Source: a virus
IMG/VR virus record: IMGVR_UViG_3300042197_002679
Span: 1 to 59,621 of that record
Length of the DNA: 59,621 nucleotides
Reading direction: 5' to 3' (one strand)
Shown piece after piece: positions 8,501 to 17,978 of the stretch (the first letter of the stretch is position 1; each line of letters starts with the position of its first letter). The notes under the pieces are model-generated. The model ran no database searches. It saw only the letters and a list, made by a program, of their open reading frames with translations, and was not told the origin of the DNA. Position numbers and translations under genes: made by a program.

Positions 8501-11500
8501 AGTGGTTCTGAGTACTATGTTACCAAAACAGATAATAATACTTTTAAATTATCTGAAGTTGGTGTCGGATCAACTGCAAAAGACTATTTTTATAGAACAA
8601 AACAATACATCAATTTTACCTCCACCGGTTCAGGAACACATTCTTTTAACTATTCAGATATAACAGTTTCTTTAATTGGAAAAATAGGTATTTCGTCTGT
8701 AGGACAACAAACATTTGAGGCTCAAATTCAACCGATATTTAGAGGAAGCGTAACTTCTGTCCATTTGTCAAATCAAGGAGTTGGATATGGATCATCCGAA
8801 ATTATTAATCTCGAAAGAGAACCTTTAGTAACATTATCTTCGGGACAAGATGCTCAATTATTTCCTGTAGTAAATGACGGAAAAATAACAGAGGTTTTGG
8901 TCTTAAACTCTGGAAAATCGTACAATTCTCCACCAAATTTAATTATCACTGGAGATGGAATCGGTGCAGTAATAACCCCAGTGGTTGTTAATGGTCTCCT
9001 AACTTCTGTTCGAGTTATAGAAAGTGGTAATGGATACACACAATCTGCAACTTCGGCAAGGGTTATTTTTCCTGGATCTGGAGTATCATTTAAAACAAAA
9101 ATACAAAAATGGAGAATAAATCTCTTTCAAAAATATTTAAATACTTTTACTGGAGATGACGGATTTATTCATCCTTCAGTTAATGAAAAATACCAATTAC
9201 AGTATTGTCACATATACGCTCCAAGAAAACTTAGAGAATCTATTTTTTCCACAGATCAAACTGGAAAAATTTTATATGGCAAAAGGGATTTAAAATTATC
9301 CGCAAATGTAGAAGTTAATTCCATTGACCATTCCCCAATTATTGGATGGGCTTATGATGGATATCCAATTTATGGTCCATATGGATATATTACAAAATCT
9401 GGTGGCATAGTTAAACAAATGAAGTCTGGATACAGACTGAATACCACAAGAGAATATGGTCCATCAATATCAATTTATCCTTTGGGATTTTTTGTCGAAG
9501 ATTATACGTATAAAAAAATAAGCGATGAAACAGTTCTTGATGAAAATAATGGACGATTTTGCATAACACCAGAATTTCCAAAAGGAACTTATGCTTATTT
9601 TGCAACATTTGATACTTTATCGGTCGATACTGCTCCTCCCTTTTTAGGGTACAAACGACCAGAATTTCCATACTTAATTGGAAATAATTTTAAAGCCATT
9701 CCAAACGAATTCAATTACAAATTAAGTTCAAATCAAGATAATTTGGATTTAAACAAAACAAATTGGTTTAGAAACACTGCACCATATAATTTATTAAATT
9801 ATGAATATGTAGGAATACCAAATAATCTTAATCAAAACGCAGTAATAACCTCAATAACGCCGGGAGAAATTGATTCTATTAGTATTGTATCGGGAGGAAA
9901 TAATTATAAAGTTAATGATGTTATTGCTTTTAATAATTCCCAAACTGAGGGATTCAATGCATCTGCAAAAGTAACAAGAGTTCTTGGAAAATCTGCTAAT
10001 ACAATAAGTGTTGCGACAAGCAGTATTACTAATGTTGAAATTTCTCCATCAGAAAATTTGGGGGTATATACCTTAATATGCAATAATCCACATAATTTTA
10101 AAAATGGAGATAAAATTTTAGTAACTGGTCTTTCTACCACATCTTCCAAAATTGAAGGATCTTACACTATTGGTATTGGATCAACCGCCGTTTTTTCTGT
10201 TGTTGGACTTGGAACAACTTCATCCGGAATTGGAAGTGTTGGGATAACTGGAATTGTTACATACTTTAATTTATCGGGAAGAATTGTAAATCTTAAAGAA
10301 AATGATATATTGAAAGTTGGGTCTGAGCAGATAAAAGTATTAAATGTAGATCCTCAGTTGTCAAGAATAAGAGTGCTTAGACAAGTTAATAATACTGTTG
10401 GAGTTGCACATAGTGCCACAACAATTGCATATGTCGATCCAAGAAGGTTGGATGTTGTTGTTGGTTTTGAAACAGTTTATAATTATAAACAAAATAAGGA
10501 AATATACTTCAACCCTATTGAATCTGTTGCAATAGGGACAAATTTTGGTGTTGGAATAGGAACAACAATATTTTTATCAAATCCCGGAACAGGAATAACT
10601 CAAATTTTTATTCCAACCCGATCAATTTATATAAAAAATCATAATTTAGAAACAGGTGATGAATTGACATATTCCCCAAATGGAGGAAACGGTATAGTTA
10701 TTGTTGAAAATGGAGTTGGAATTGGTACGACATTAAAAGATCAGCAAAAACTGTATGTTGCAAAAATAAATGAAGATCTTATTGGATTAGCAACAGTTAG
10801 AGTTGGATTGGGATCAACTGGTACTTTTGTTGGTATTGCAAGTACGGTGAGATCTTCTACAATTTTATCTTTTAGTGGCATAGGAACTGGTGTTTACCAT
10901 AGTCTTAAAACAAATTATGAAGTTATTACCGGTGAAATTTTAAGAAATATCGTTACTGTGTCTACGGCACAAACACATGGATTGCAAAATAATGATACTG
11001 TTTATGTAAACGTAAATCCGTCAATTTCTACATCCTACACCTTGGCGTATAACGATTACAACAGAAAGATTTTAATTAACCCAAAATCATTTACTTCTGG
11101 AGGAATTAATACTTTTACAAATACAATCACAATTATTGATCACGGTTTTAAAAGTGGTGATAAAGTTTTACATACATCACCAAACCCAGCACAAGGATTA
11201 TATGACAATTTTGAATATTTTGTTGTGCAAATAGATAAAGATAATTTTAAACTTTCAAATACTTATTATAATTCCATTCAACTTAAACCCTCAATAGTTG
11301 GAATTTCAAGCACTTCTTCTGGAACACTTTCACTCATAAACCCATCAATTACAGTATATAAGGATTCTACAATTATATTTGATTTGTCAGATTCTTCATT
11401 ATCATATATTAATCAATCTACACCGTATTCGGCTTTTGATTTAAATTTTTATCTTGATGAAAATTTTACAAAAATTTATGATAAAAATACAGATAGTGAA

Positions 11501-14500
11501 ACTTTTCAAGTTCAAAAATTTGGTGCTGTTGGGGTTTCTTCAAATGCAAGAACAATTTTAAATATCTCAAATGATAGTCCCCAAGTTTTATTCTATAAAT
11601 TAGATCCAGTTTATGACAGCGATCTTCCAATTACTAAACAAGAAATTAATGTTGATACTGAAGTTACATCATATAATAGAATTCTTTCAAAAAACAGTTT
11701 ATATAATGGAAAACATTCAGTATCCATTGCATCTACAAATTCATTTACATATACTTTAGATTTAATTCCAGAAAAAGGATCTTATATATCTTCAACATCA
11801 AAAATAAATTATGAAACTGATTCAATTTACGTTTATGGACCAATATCGAAAATTGACATAGAAAATTCTGGAAGAAATTATTATTCAATACCTAATGTTG
11901 AAAATGTTATTACTGAAATTGGATCTGGATCTATTCTTGACGTGACGAGTAAAAATATTGGAAGAATTAAAAATATTCAAATTAAAGATATTGGATTTGA
12001 TTTTCCCTCAGATAATACTTTAAGACCAAGTGCTTCACTTCCCCAAGTTCTTAAAATAAATCCTTTTACTTCATTTGAATCAATTGGAATTACATCTGTT
12101 GGTAGAGGTTACAACACCGCTCCAAAATTATTAGTTTTTGATGGCAAAACTAATGAATTAGTTCCAGATGTAGATTTAAAGTATAATTTAGGAGATGGTA
12201 CTGTCACAATTCTTAAAAATACATACGGACTCAATAATGTAACTCCTCGTATTTTACCAACACAAAATACAAATGGTGTTGGAATTGGTTCAATTTCTTT
12301 CAACAGTTCAAATAAAAGCGTAACTGTAATTCTTTCTGTTGGTTTTAGTACTTTTGGTTCTTTTCCTTTTAGCGTCAATGATAAAGTTCTTATAGAAAAT
12401 ATAAGTATTGGAATTGGATCTACTGGAAGAGGATTTAATTCTAAAAATTATAATTATGAGTTATTTACATTAACATCAGTGGATGAAAATATTGGTGGAA
12501 TTGGATCAGTATCTTATAGTTTATCCGGTCTTTTAAATGATGGGGATATTGTAGGAACTTTTGATGTCGCAAATTCTTCAGGAAGAATAATTCCGCAAAA
12601 ATATTTTCCAATTTTTAACCCAATATTAACTACAAATGACTACTTTGAAGGTGAAATTGTAAAATCTGCTACATCACAAGGAAGAGTTGAAAGTTGGGAT
12701 AATAAAAATAAAATACTAAGAATTTCTTCAAATGAAAATTTCAGTATTAATGAAATTATTGAAGGAATTTCATCAAAAACTCAAGGAGTAGCATCTTCTA
12801 TAACATATTTTGAGTCTTCATATAAATTAGGATCCGATTCAAAAGTATTTAATGGTTGGCAAACAGTTTCAGGATTTCTTAATAATAATTTACAAAGAGT
12901 ACAGGATAGTTTCTATTATCAAAAATTCTCATATTCTTTGAAATCTAAAATTGATTTTGACACATGGAATGATGCAGTTGGATCACTAAATCATACTTTA
13001 GGATTTAAAAAATTCTCAGATTATCAATTAGAATCCAGTTTACCTGAAGAAAATAAAAATTCTTTAGTAGTTGGTTTGTCAACAGATGTTGGATATTTTG
13101 AATTAATTAATGATTTAACATCATTTGCTAATTTAAATTGCGTATATGATTTCGATTTAGTTTCTGAAAATTCAATAAATCTTGACTCTAGAATAATTTC
13201 AGATGAAATATTATTTTCTAGTAGAATTTTAACAGATTATGAAGAGTCTGTAGGAAATAGAGTTCTTTTAATTGATGACTTAAGTAATTTATTCAATAGC
13301 AATCCAAGAGGAACTACTTTTAGTATAGTAAATACCTTTAAATTGTCTGAAAACAGAGCACAAAAATATATAACATTTATTACCGATAAAAGATTTTCCG
13401 CACAAAGACAACTATTGATAGTTGATTTAATTCATGATAATTCATTTGCATACATTAATCAATATGGGAGAGTAGAAACTCAATACGATCAAGGATCTTT
13501 CGATTTTTCAATTTCTGGAGATGAAGGACAACTTTTATTTTATCCAGTAAAATCTACCGTAAATGATTATAATATTACATGCATTTCATATAACTTGGAT
13601 GATAACTTACTTGGCGTTGGTAACACCATTATCGGTGAAATAGTTTTAATAGATACGGATAGTACAAATTTATCTGCAGGAATTACAACCACGATTGTTG
13701 GAATTTCTAGTGCATACAGTTCGGTAAAAGTTTTAGTTGAAATTACTCCAGATGTAAATTCGAAAGAATTTGAATTTATAGAATTAAATTTAGTACATGA
13801 TGGAGAAAATATTGAATTATTAGATTATGGGCAATTAACAACTTCACCTGGACCATTTTCAACATCTGGTCTTGGAAGTTATAGTGCATATTTTAGTGGA
13901 TCATTATTGAATATTGATTTTATTCCAAATTCTGGTGTTGGAATAGGAACGACCGGTGTCATCAATACAATTCAGGTTGGATTGACAAATTCGTCGATTA
14001 GTGGAATTGGAACAGTGGATATGAAACACGCCCGTATAGAATCAAGATCTACAAATATACCCTCTTCTAGTTCACCATCCGAAAATATTATAGGACAATA
14101 TCCAAATGACTATGATGCAGCATATTTCATTATTCAAATATCGGATACTACAAATAATAACTATCAAATGTCAGAGGTTATTGTTGTCGATGATTATATT
14201 TCTTCTTCAAGTTTTGGTACAACCTATGATACTGAATTTGGAATAGTCAAAACTTCCTCTGGATTAGGGACCATTGGAACAAGAGTATCTTTTGCTGGGA
14301 CAGTAGAACTTCTTTTTACACCAAATCCAAATATTAATGTACAAACAAAAGTTTATATGAATGCACTTAGGCATCAAGATGACAGCAAAGATCTTATAGA
14401 TTTTAATAATGGTACAATAGAGACATTTTTCTCAGAGTATACTGGCACTGAAAGAGATATTAAAAGATCTTTCAATTTAACACACAAGAATTATCCTATT

Positions 14501-17500
14501 TTTGAAAGATATTTTGACGCTAGCGATTCATCAATCGTTGATATTTCGGAAAATACTATTACCATACCAAATCACTTTTTTGTGACTGGAGAGAACGTAA
14601 TTTATTATCAATCTGGAGTTGGATCAACACAATCTATTGGAATTGGCACTACATCTTTAGTTGGAGTTGGAAATACTGATAAACTTCCATCCGGAATAAC
14701 AACAAGCATATATGTGGTTAAAGTTGATGAAAATAAAATAAAATTAGCGTCAAGTCCACAAAATGCACTTAAACCAATTCCAGCAGTTTTAAATATCACA
14801 AATGTTGGAATTGGAACATCGCATAGATTTGTTGCAACAAATCAAAATGCAAAAGTTCTTCTTACATTGGATAATGTAATCCAATCTCCAATTATTTCAA
14901 CTGTGGTAACTACCACACTTGCAGATCAAGTATTTACTACAGACGATTTAATTAAATTTAGTGGAATTTCTTCATTTTTTGGTAGTGATTTAATAAAAAT
15001 TGGGGACGAAATTATGAAAATAGAAGGAGTTGGTATTGGAAGTACAAATCTAATAAAAGTGCGTAGACAGTGGTTGGGAACCCCCCTATCTGGATATTCT
15101 ACCGGACAAAAAGTTACTAAAGTTGTCGGTAATTATAATATTATTGATAATACTTTAACTTTTGCCGAAGCTCCTTATGGAAATATTCCTATAGGAACAA
15201 GTACAAATTCTCCTGATGAACGAGATTGGGCAGGAATTTCCATTTCATCAAAATTTCAGGGAAGAACATTTATGAGGTCTGCGCCTCAGAATTCTTCGAA
15301 TGAAACATATCATAAAAATTATGTTTTTAATGATATTTCATCTGCTTTTGATGGTACAAATAAAACATTTACTTTAAAATCAAATGAATTAAATGTAACG
15401 GGAATATCTGCAGAAAATGCTATTATTTTAATAAACGATATTTTTCAGGGTCCTGGGATATCTTATGACTATACACTATCAGAAGCTGCTGGAATAACTT
15501 CCATAACATTTACAGGAACAGCGACATCAATATCATCGGATGTAAATACATCCAATTTACCCGCAGGGGGAATTATTGTATCTGTTGGATCTACGGAAGG
15601 ATTTGGGTATCAACCACTTATATCTGCGGGAGGAACTGCAATTGTATCTTCATCTGGAACAATTCAATCTATTTCTATAGGTAATATGGGATCTGGTTAT
15701 AGAGCTTCAACTAAATATCAAATTTTAACTGAAATTGAGTCATCAGTTGGTGTTGGATCTACAGAAATCTATTTAAAAAATCAAAATAGTGTTTTTGGTT
15801 TACTTAATTTACTAAACACTGGTTCAAATTGTAATATTGGAATTGGAACTTACATAACCCAAACAAATGTAGTTTCAATAGCATCAACATTCATTCGTAT
15901 TGGTGTTAGTGGTGTCAGTTCATATTCAATTCCAAAAGAAACCTCGGTGCTTATCGATATTTTAAACCCCCCTGTTGGGATAGTAAATATTGGTATTGCA
16001 AGTAGTTCTGTTGGAGTTTCAACCGTTACTCATATTGGATTTACAACTATTATTTCAGGAAACATATCAACATCAGTATCTATTACAAATGCTGGTACTG
16101 GATACACAAATACAAATTCGCCTTTAGTCATTATCGAGGATCCAGATTCATATACAAACGTTCCATTAATTTACAGTTCTTCCTTTGGGAGTGGATTTGG
16201 AACAGAATCTAAAATAGATATAGTTGTTGGGCAAGGATCCAGTATTATTGATTTTGAGATTACCAATACTGGATATGGATATGGTAATGGGGAAATTTTA
16301 ACTATTCCTACCGGAGGATTAACAGGGATTCCAACAACTTCGGGATTTAAAGAATTCCAGATAACAGTCCAATCAATTTTTACCGATGAATTTTCAGGGT
16401 GGTCAATCGGAGAACTGGAAGTTTTTGATAATTTTGATGAACTTTTTGATGGTGAAACTAAAAATTTCCAATTAAGAAAGTCCGGAACAATAAAATCAAT
16501 TGTTGCGGCAAAAGGATCAAACATTGATGTCAAAGATGTTATTTTAATTTTTATTAATGATATACTTCAAGTGCCTGGAGAAGGTTATATTTTTAATGGA
16601 GGAAGTGTTATAACCTTTACAGAAGCACCAAAAGTTGGAGATACATCAAAAATTATTTTTTATAGAGGTAGTGGATCAATAGATGTTATTTCGAGAGAAA
16701 TTATAGAAACTGTTAAAGTTGGAGATAGATTAATAATAGAAAATGACCAATCCTTTGGGCAAGGTTCATTTTTACAAGAGGATCCAAGAACTATAACTTC
16801 AGTGGATTCTACCAGTCAAGTTTCAACTCTGCCATATTTTGGTCCTGGAAATACCTCAGACGAAAATCTTCTTCGTCCTGTTGTTTGGTGCAGACAAACT
16901 GAAGATAAAATAATTAATGGTAAAGAAATCGGAAAAAATAGAGAACTTTATGAACCTTCCATTAATCCATTTGCTTATATGATCAAAAGTGTTGGTATAG
17001 GATCGACTATAATATATGTTGATAATTTAAGACCATTTTTTGATTCTAAAAATGAAAATGATACGTCTTTAACTTTCCAAAATAGCGTTAAATTAATATC
17101 ACAGGATACTGTGGCAGGAGCTGCTGCAACAGCAATTGTCTCTGGTATAGGAACTGTATCGTCAGTAGTAATATCCGATGGTGGAGTTGGATATACCACC
17201 GCTACCGTAAGTTTTGGTTCGACTATTGGCATTAAAACGACAACACAAGCATTTGGATCTGTAATTATTGGGGTTGGTGGAACAATTGTCGGGATTGCTA
17301 TTACGAGTTCTGGTGTTGGATATACAGCAACAAATCCACCACAAGTTCTCATTTCTTCACCAACACTTACTAAGGAAATAGATGATGTTGCATCTTATTT
17401 GGGAGATTCTGGATTAATTGTTGGATTTGGTACGACTACGGTTGGTGCAAATGATCAATTTATATTTGATCTTTATATTCCGGAAAATTCTTATCTAAGA

Positions 17501-17947
17501 AATTCATATTTAGTTGGAACAGCTATAACTTTAAGTCAAATATCCGTTAATGATTATTTTGTAGTTTATGAGTCTAATATTGGATCTTCATCAACTTCAT
17601 TCTCATCAAAAGATAATACCGGATCAACGATTGGAATTGGAACCAACTTTATCGATAATATCTATCAAGTTTCCTCTGTTTCCAGTTTATCTTCAAATAT
17701 AATTGGAATTGGAACAACTACAATTAAAAGAATTAATGTTATAGTTTCTGGAATTGGTTTTACAAATCATGGTATTGTAACAACATCAAATTATTTTGGT
17801 AGTTACAGTTGGGGCAAAATAATTCTTTCTAGTAGAAGTGAGAATAATTCTTTTAATTTCTATGGAAACAATGGAATTTCTGGAATCACTACATCAGCAA
17901 TTGTTTCCAGAACTTCTCCATTAAAATTTAGCAATTATCTCATTTAA
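5570..17947 (+). CDS. gp7-like: Giant gp7-like baseplate/tail protein with YHYH domain, 4125 aa
   Basis: A single 12.4-kb frame. Near residues 212-245 the segment DFYLSRGTDRSFEILFKSLYNEDV closely follows the C-terminal core of T4 gp7 (which reads roughly DFYSTKGIEASYKFLFKVLYNEEV, from memory). I therefore place it as the gp7 equivalent, consistent with its site between gp6 and gp8, although T4 gp7 has only 1032 residues. The rest is extension: several HxxxTGD-type repeats (about residues 614, 953, 1688, 1855, 2998), many GxGY repeats, and an RG-type module at 94-130. A YHYH domain lies around 1210-1375 (HSPIIGWAYDGYPIYGPYGY; LDENNGRF; PKGTYAYFAT). VGIGTT-like tracts recur throughout. It probably forms a baseplate wedge with long beta-rich arms reaching the cell surface. 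Receptor binding is inferred from the YHYH domain and size, not shown. Confidence 0.85.
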   Translation: MTVKRIQFSNIVQNQLPAYVREEFPLISEFLKQYYISQEFQGAPLDLIQNIDEYIKLNETTNLSETLILGTDATFDDDTIVIDLIASPTGTDGFPDSYGLLKINNEIITYTGKTFSSFTGCIRGFSGITTYVTENNPEQLTFSTSSAEEHAGSVYDETTGELIFLGSKINNLNALFLKEFLTKIKHQFLPGLDGRNLNSQLNQNLFIKQSKDFYLSRGTDRSFEILFKSLYNEDVKIVRPGDYLITPSNANYTITNNLVVESISGDPLQLKNSTIFQDKYGDTFTKSYAPITKVEKVISGIGQTFYKISYDAGYNRDIRVEGALYGNFKVHPKTRLIGQVSAGTTIIDVDSTVGFNNSGELFVTYEDTTTGIVSYTSKSLTQFYGCSGINGEILDKSDVGINTYAYGKYFLDGSEEIVKFRISSVLNSIDYPDNTYYNSINDSILIKTLGSKAKDFVSKNWFYNISSTYQVLSISIADSSNNTYRLTLDTEHYLKIGDKIKIFGSDNIEKDSFVVEILSDKSFIITGQGQLSLTDTYTVKRKLLKGESNTFPNISNFSANVQNVYTDSSETGSKSKKILVSSQSLPYYNGQPLDATDRSVVFSGTFLGNEFAISSSDHNFYTGDAVYYKSSSSVPLFDEGLYFIKRVNSTKIKLSKSRTDIFNLKFVSVDNETTVTNDKLIPYKFYLKTLYPQNLLREISEPISDGKLYETIPGTTGILINGVEILNYKSTDTLYYGKLDEIEVISPGNNYDIIDPPILNIADNVGTGATGYVTVSGSLKEIRILDSGFDYIETPTVSITGGNGVGAIANVNMKLIEHSTEFFSDFGSSQVSLGSSLSTIGFGTYHKFRNAEQVIYQTQSQLAIGGITTNSSYFVSVVNPLTVKLHKTQIDAISGINTVVLTSYGIGKHNLKSYNKKSVVESINVISEGVGYQNKQRTSNSSGISTFSNQILITNHDYASGEIVKYVASGSPVGGLISGSEYYVTKTDNNTFKLSEVGVGSTAKDYFYRTKQYINFTSTGSGTHSFNYSDITVSLIGKIGISSVGQQTFEAQIQPIFRGSVTSVHLSNQGVGYGSSEIINLEREPLVTLSSGQDAQLFPVVNDGKITEVLVLNSGKSYNSPPNLIITGDGIGAVITPVVVNGLLTSVRVIESGNGYTQSATSARVIFPGSGVSFKTKIQKWRINLFQKYLNTFTGDDGFIHPSVNEKYQLQYCHIYAPRKLRESIFSTDQTGKILYGKRDLKLSANVEVNSIDHSPIIGWAYDGYPIYGPYGYITKSGGIVKQMKSGYRLNTTREYGPSISIYPLGFFVEDYTYKKISDETVLDENNGRFCITPEFPKGTYAYFATFDTLSVDTAPPFLGYKRPEFPYLIGNNFKAIPNEFNYKLSSNQDNLDLNKTNWFRNTAPYNLLNYEYVGIPNNLNQNAVITSITPGEIDSISIVSGGNNYKVNDVIAFNNSQTEGFNASAKVTRVLGKSANTISVATSSITNVEISPSENLGVYTLICNNPHNFKNGDKILVTGLSTTSSKIEGSYTIGIGSTAVFSVVGLGTTSSGIGSVGITGIVTYFNLSGRIVNLKENDILKVGSEQIKVLNVDPQLSRIRVLRQVNNTVGVAHSATTIAYVDPRRLDVVVGFETVYNYKQNKEIYFNPIESVAIGTNFGVGIGTTIFLSNPGTGITQIFIPTRSIYIKNHNLETGDELTYSPNGGNGIVIVENGVGIGTTLKDQQKLYVAKINEDLIGLATVRVGLGSTGTFVGIASTVRSSTILSFSGIGTGVYHSLKTNYEVITGEILRNIVTVSTAQTHGLQNNDTVYVNVNPSISTSYTLAYNDYNRKILINPKSFTSGGINTFTNTITIIDHGFKSGDKVLHTSPNPAQGLYDNFEYFVVQIDKDNFKLSNTYYNSIQLKPSIVGISSTSSGTLSLINPSITVYKDSTIIFDLSDSSLSYINQSTPYSAFDLNFYLDENFTKIYDKNTDSETFQVQKFGAVGVSSNARTILNISNDSPQVLFYKLDPVYDSDLPITKQEINVDTEVTSYNRILSKNSLYNGKHSVSIASTNSFTYTLDLIPEKGSYISSTSKINYETDSIYVYGPISKIDIENSGRNYYSIPNVENVITEIGSGSILDVTSKNIGRIKNIQIKDIGFDFPSDNTLRPSASLPQVLKINPFTSFESIGITSVGRGYNTAPKLLVFDGKTNELVPDVDLKYNLGDGTVTILKNTYGLNNVTPRILPTQNTNGVGIGSISFNSSNKSVTVILSVGFSTFGSFPFSVNDKVLIENISIGIGSTGRGFNSKNYNYELFTLTSVDENIGGIGSVSYSLSGLLNDGDIVGTFDVANSSGRIIPQKYFPIFNPILTTNDYFEGEIVKSATSQGRVESWDNKNKILRISSNENFSINEIIEGISSKTQGVASSITYFESSYKLGSDSKVFNGWQTVSGFLNNNLQRVQDSFYYQKFSYSLKSKIDFDTWNDAVGSLNHTLGFKKFSDYQLESSLPEENKNSLVVGLSTDVGYFELINDLTSFANLNCVYDFDLVSENSINLDSRIISDEILFSSRILTDYEESVGNRVLLIDDLSNLFNSNPRGTTFSIVNTFKLSENRAQKYITFITDKRFSAQRQLLIVDLIHDNSFAYINQYGRVETQYDQGSFDFSISGDEGQLLFYPVKSTVNDYNITCISYNLDDNLLGVGNTIIGEIVLIDTDSTNLSAGITTTIVGISSAYSSVKVLVEITPDVNSKEFEFIELNLVHDGENIELLDYGQLTTSPGPFSTSGLGSYSAYFSGSLLNIDFIPNSGVGIGTTGVINTIQVGLTNSSISGIGTVDMKHARIESRSTNIPSSSSPSENIIGQYPNDYDAAYFIIQISDTTNNNYQMSEVIVVDDYISSSSFGTTYDTEFGIVKTSSGLGTIGTRVSFAGTVELLFTPNPNINVQTKVYMNALRHQDDSKDLIDFNNGTIETFFSEYTGTERDIKRSFNLTHKNYPIFERYFDASDSSIVDISENTITIPNHFFVTGENVIYYQSGVGSTQSIGIGTTSLVGVGNTDKLPSGITTSIYVVKVDENKIKLASSPQNALKPIPAVLNITNVGIGTSHRFVATNQNAKVLLTLDNVIQSPIISTVVTTTLADQVFTTDDLIKFSGISSFFGSDLIKIGDEIMKIEGVGIGSTNLIKVRRQWLGTPLSGYSTGQKVTKVVGNYNIIDNTLTFAEAPYGNIPIGTSTNSPDERDWAGISISSKFQGRTFMRSAPQNSSNETYHKNYVFNDISSAFDGTNKTFTLKSNELNVTGISAENAIILINDIFQGPGISYDYTLSEAAGITSITFTGTATSISSDVNTSNLPAGGIIVSVGSTEGFGYQPLISAGGTAIVSSSGTIQSISIGNMGSGYRASTKYQILTEIESSVGVGSTEIYLKNQNSVFGLLNLLNTGSNCNIGIGTYITQTNVVSIASTFIRIGVSGVSSYSIPKETSVLIDILNPPVGIVNIGIASSSVGVSTVTHIGFTTIISGNISTSVSITNAGTGYTNTNSPLVIIEDPDSYTNVPLIYSSSFGSGFGTESKIDIVVGQGSSIIDFEITNTGYGYGNGEILTIPTGGLTGIPTTSGFKEFQITVQSIFTDEFSGWSIGELEVFDNFDELFDGETKNFQLRKSGTIKSIVAAKGSNIDVKDVILIFINDILQVPGEGYIFNGGSVITFTEAPKVGDTSKIIFYRGSGSIDVISREIIETVKVGDRLIIENDQSFGQGSFLQEDPRTITSVDSTSQVSTLPYFGPGNTSDENLLRPVVWCRQTEDKIINGKEIGKNRELYEPSINPFAYMIKSVGIGSTIIYVDNLRPFFDSKNENDTSLTFQNSVKLISQDTVAGAAATAIVSGIGTVSSVVISDGGVGYTTATVSFGSTIGIKTTTQAFGSVIIGVGGTIVGIAITSSGVGYTATNPPQVLISSPTLTKEIDDVASYLGDSGLIVGFGTTTVGANDQFIFDLYIPENSYLRNSYLVGTAITLSQISVNDYFVVYESNIGSSSTSFSSKDNTGSTIGIGTNFIDNIYQVSSVSSLSSNIIGIGTTTIKRINVIVSGIGFTNHGIVTTSNYFGSYSWGKIILSSRSENNSFNFYGNNGISGITTSAIVSRTSPLKFSNYLI

Positions 17948-17953
17948 ATCAAT

Positions 17954-17965
17954 AATAAATAAATA
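17954..17965 (+). promoter_or_regulatory. Late promoter boxes AATAAATAAATA (gp8)
   Basis: Two overlapping AATAAATA boxes lie between the giant gene and gp8; the first ends 17 bases before the gp8 ATG. Confidence 0.6.
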
Positions 17966-17978
17966 AAAACTCGGTAAA

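Noticed and set aside
10150-10260. Short DNA repeats coding VGIGTT-like peptides as a possible recombination array
   Set aside because: They are in frame, irregularly spaced and diverged at DNA level; better explained as protein repeats.
16975-17352. Minus-strand frames in the giant tail gene
   Set aside because: They come from the repetitive GGxxTT-rich coding of the + strand and give Pro/Ile/Thr-rich peptides without start signals.
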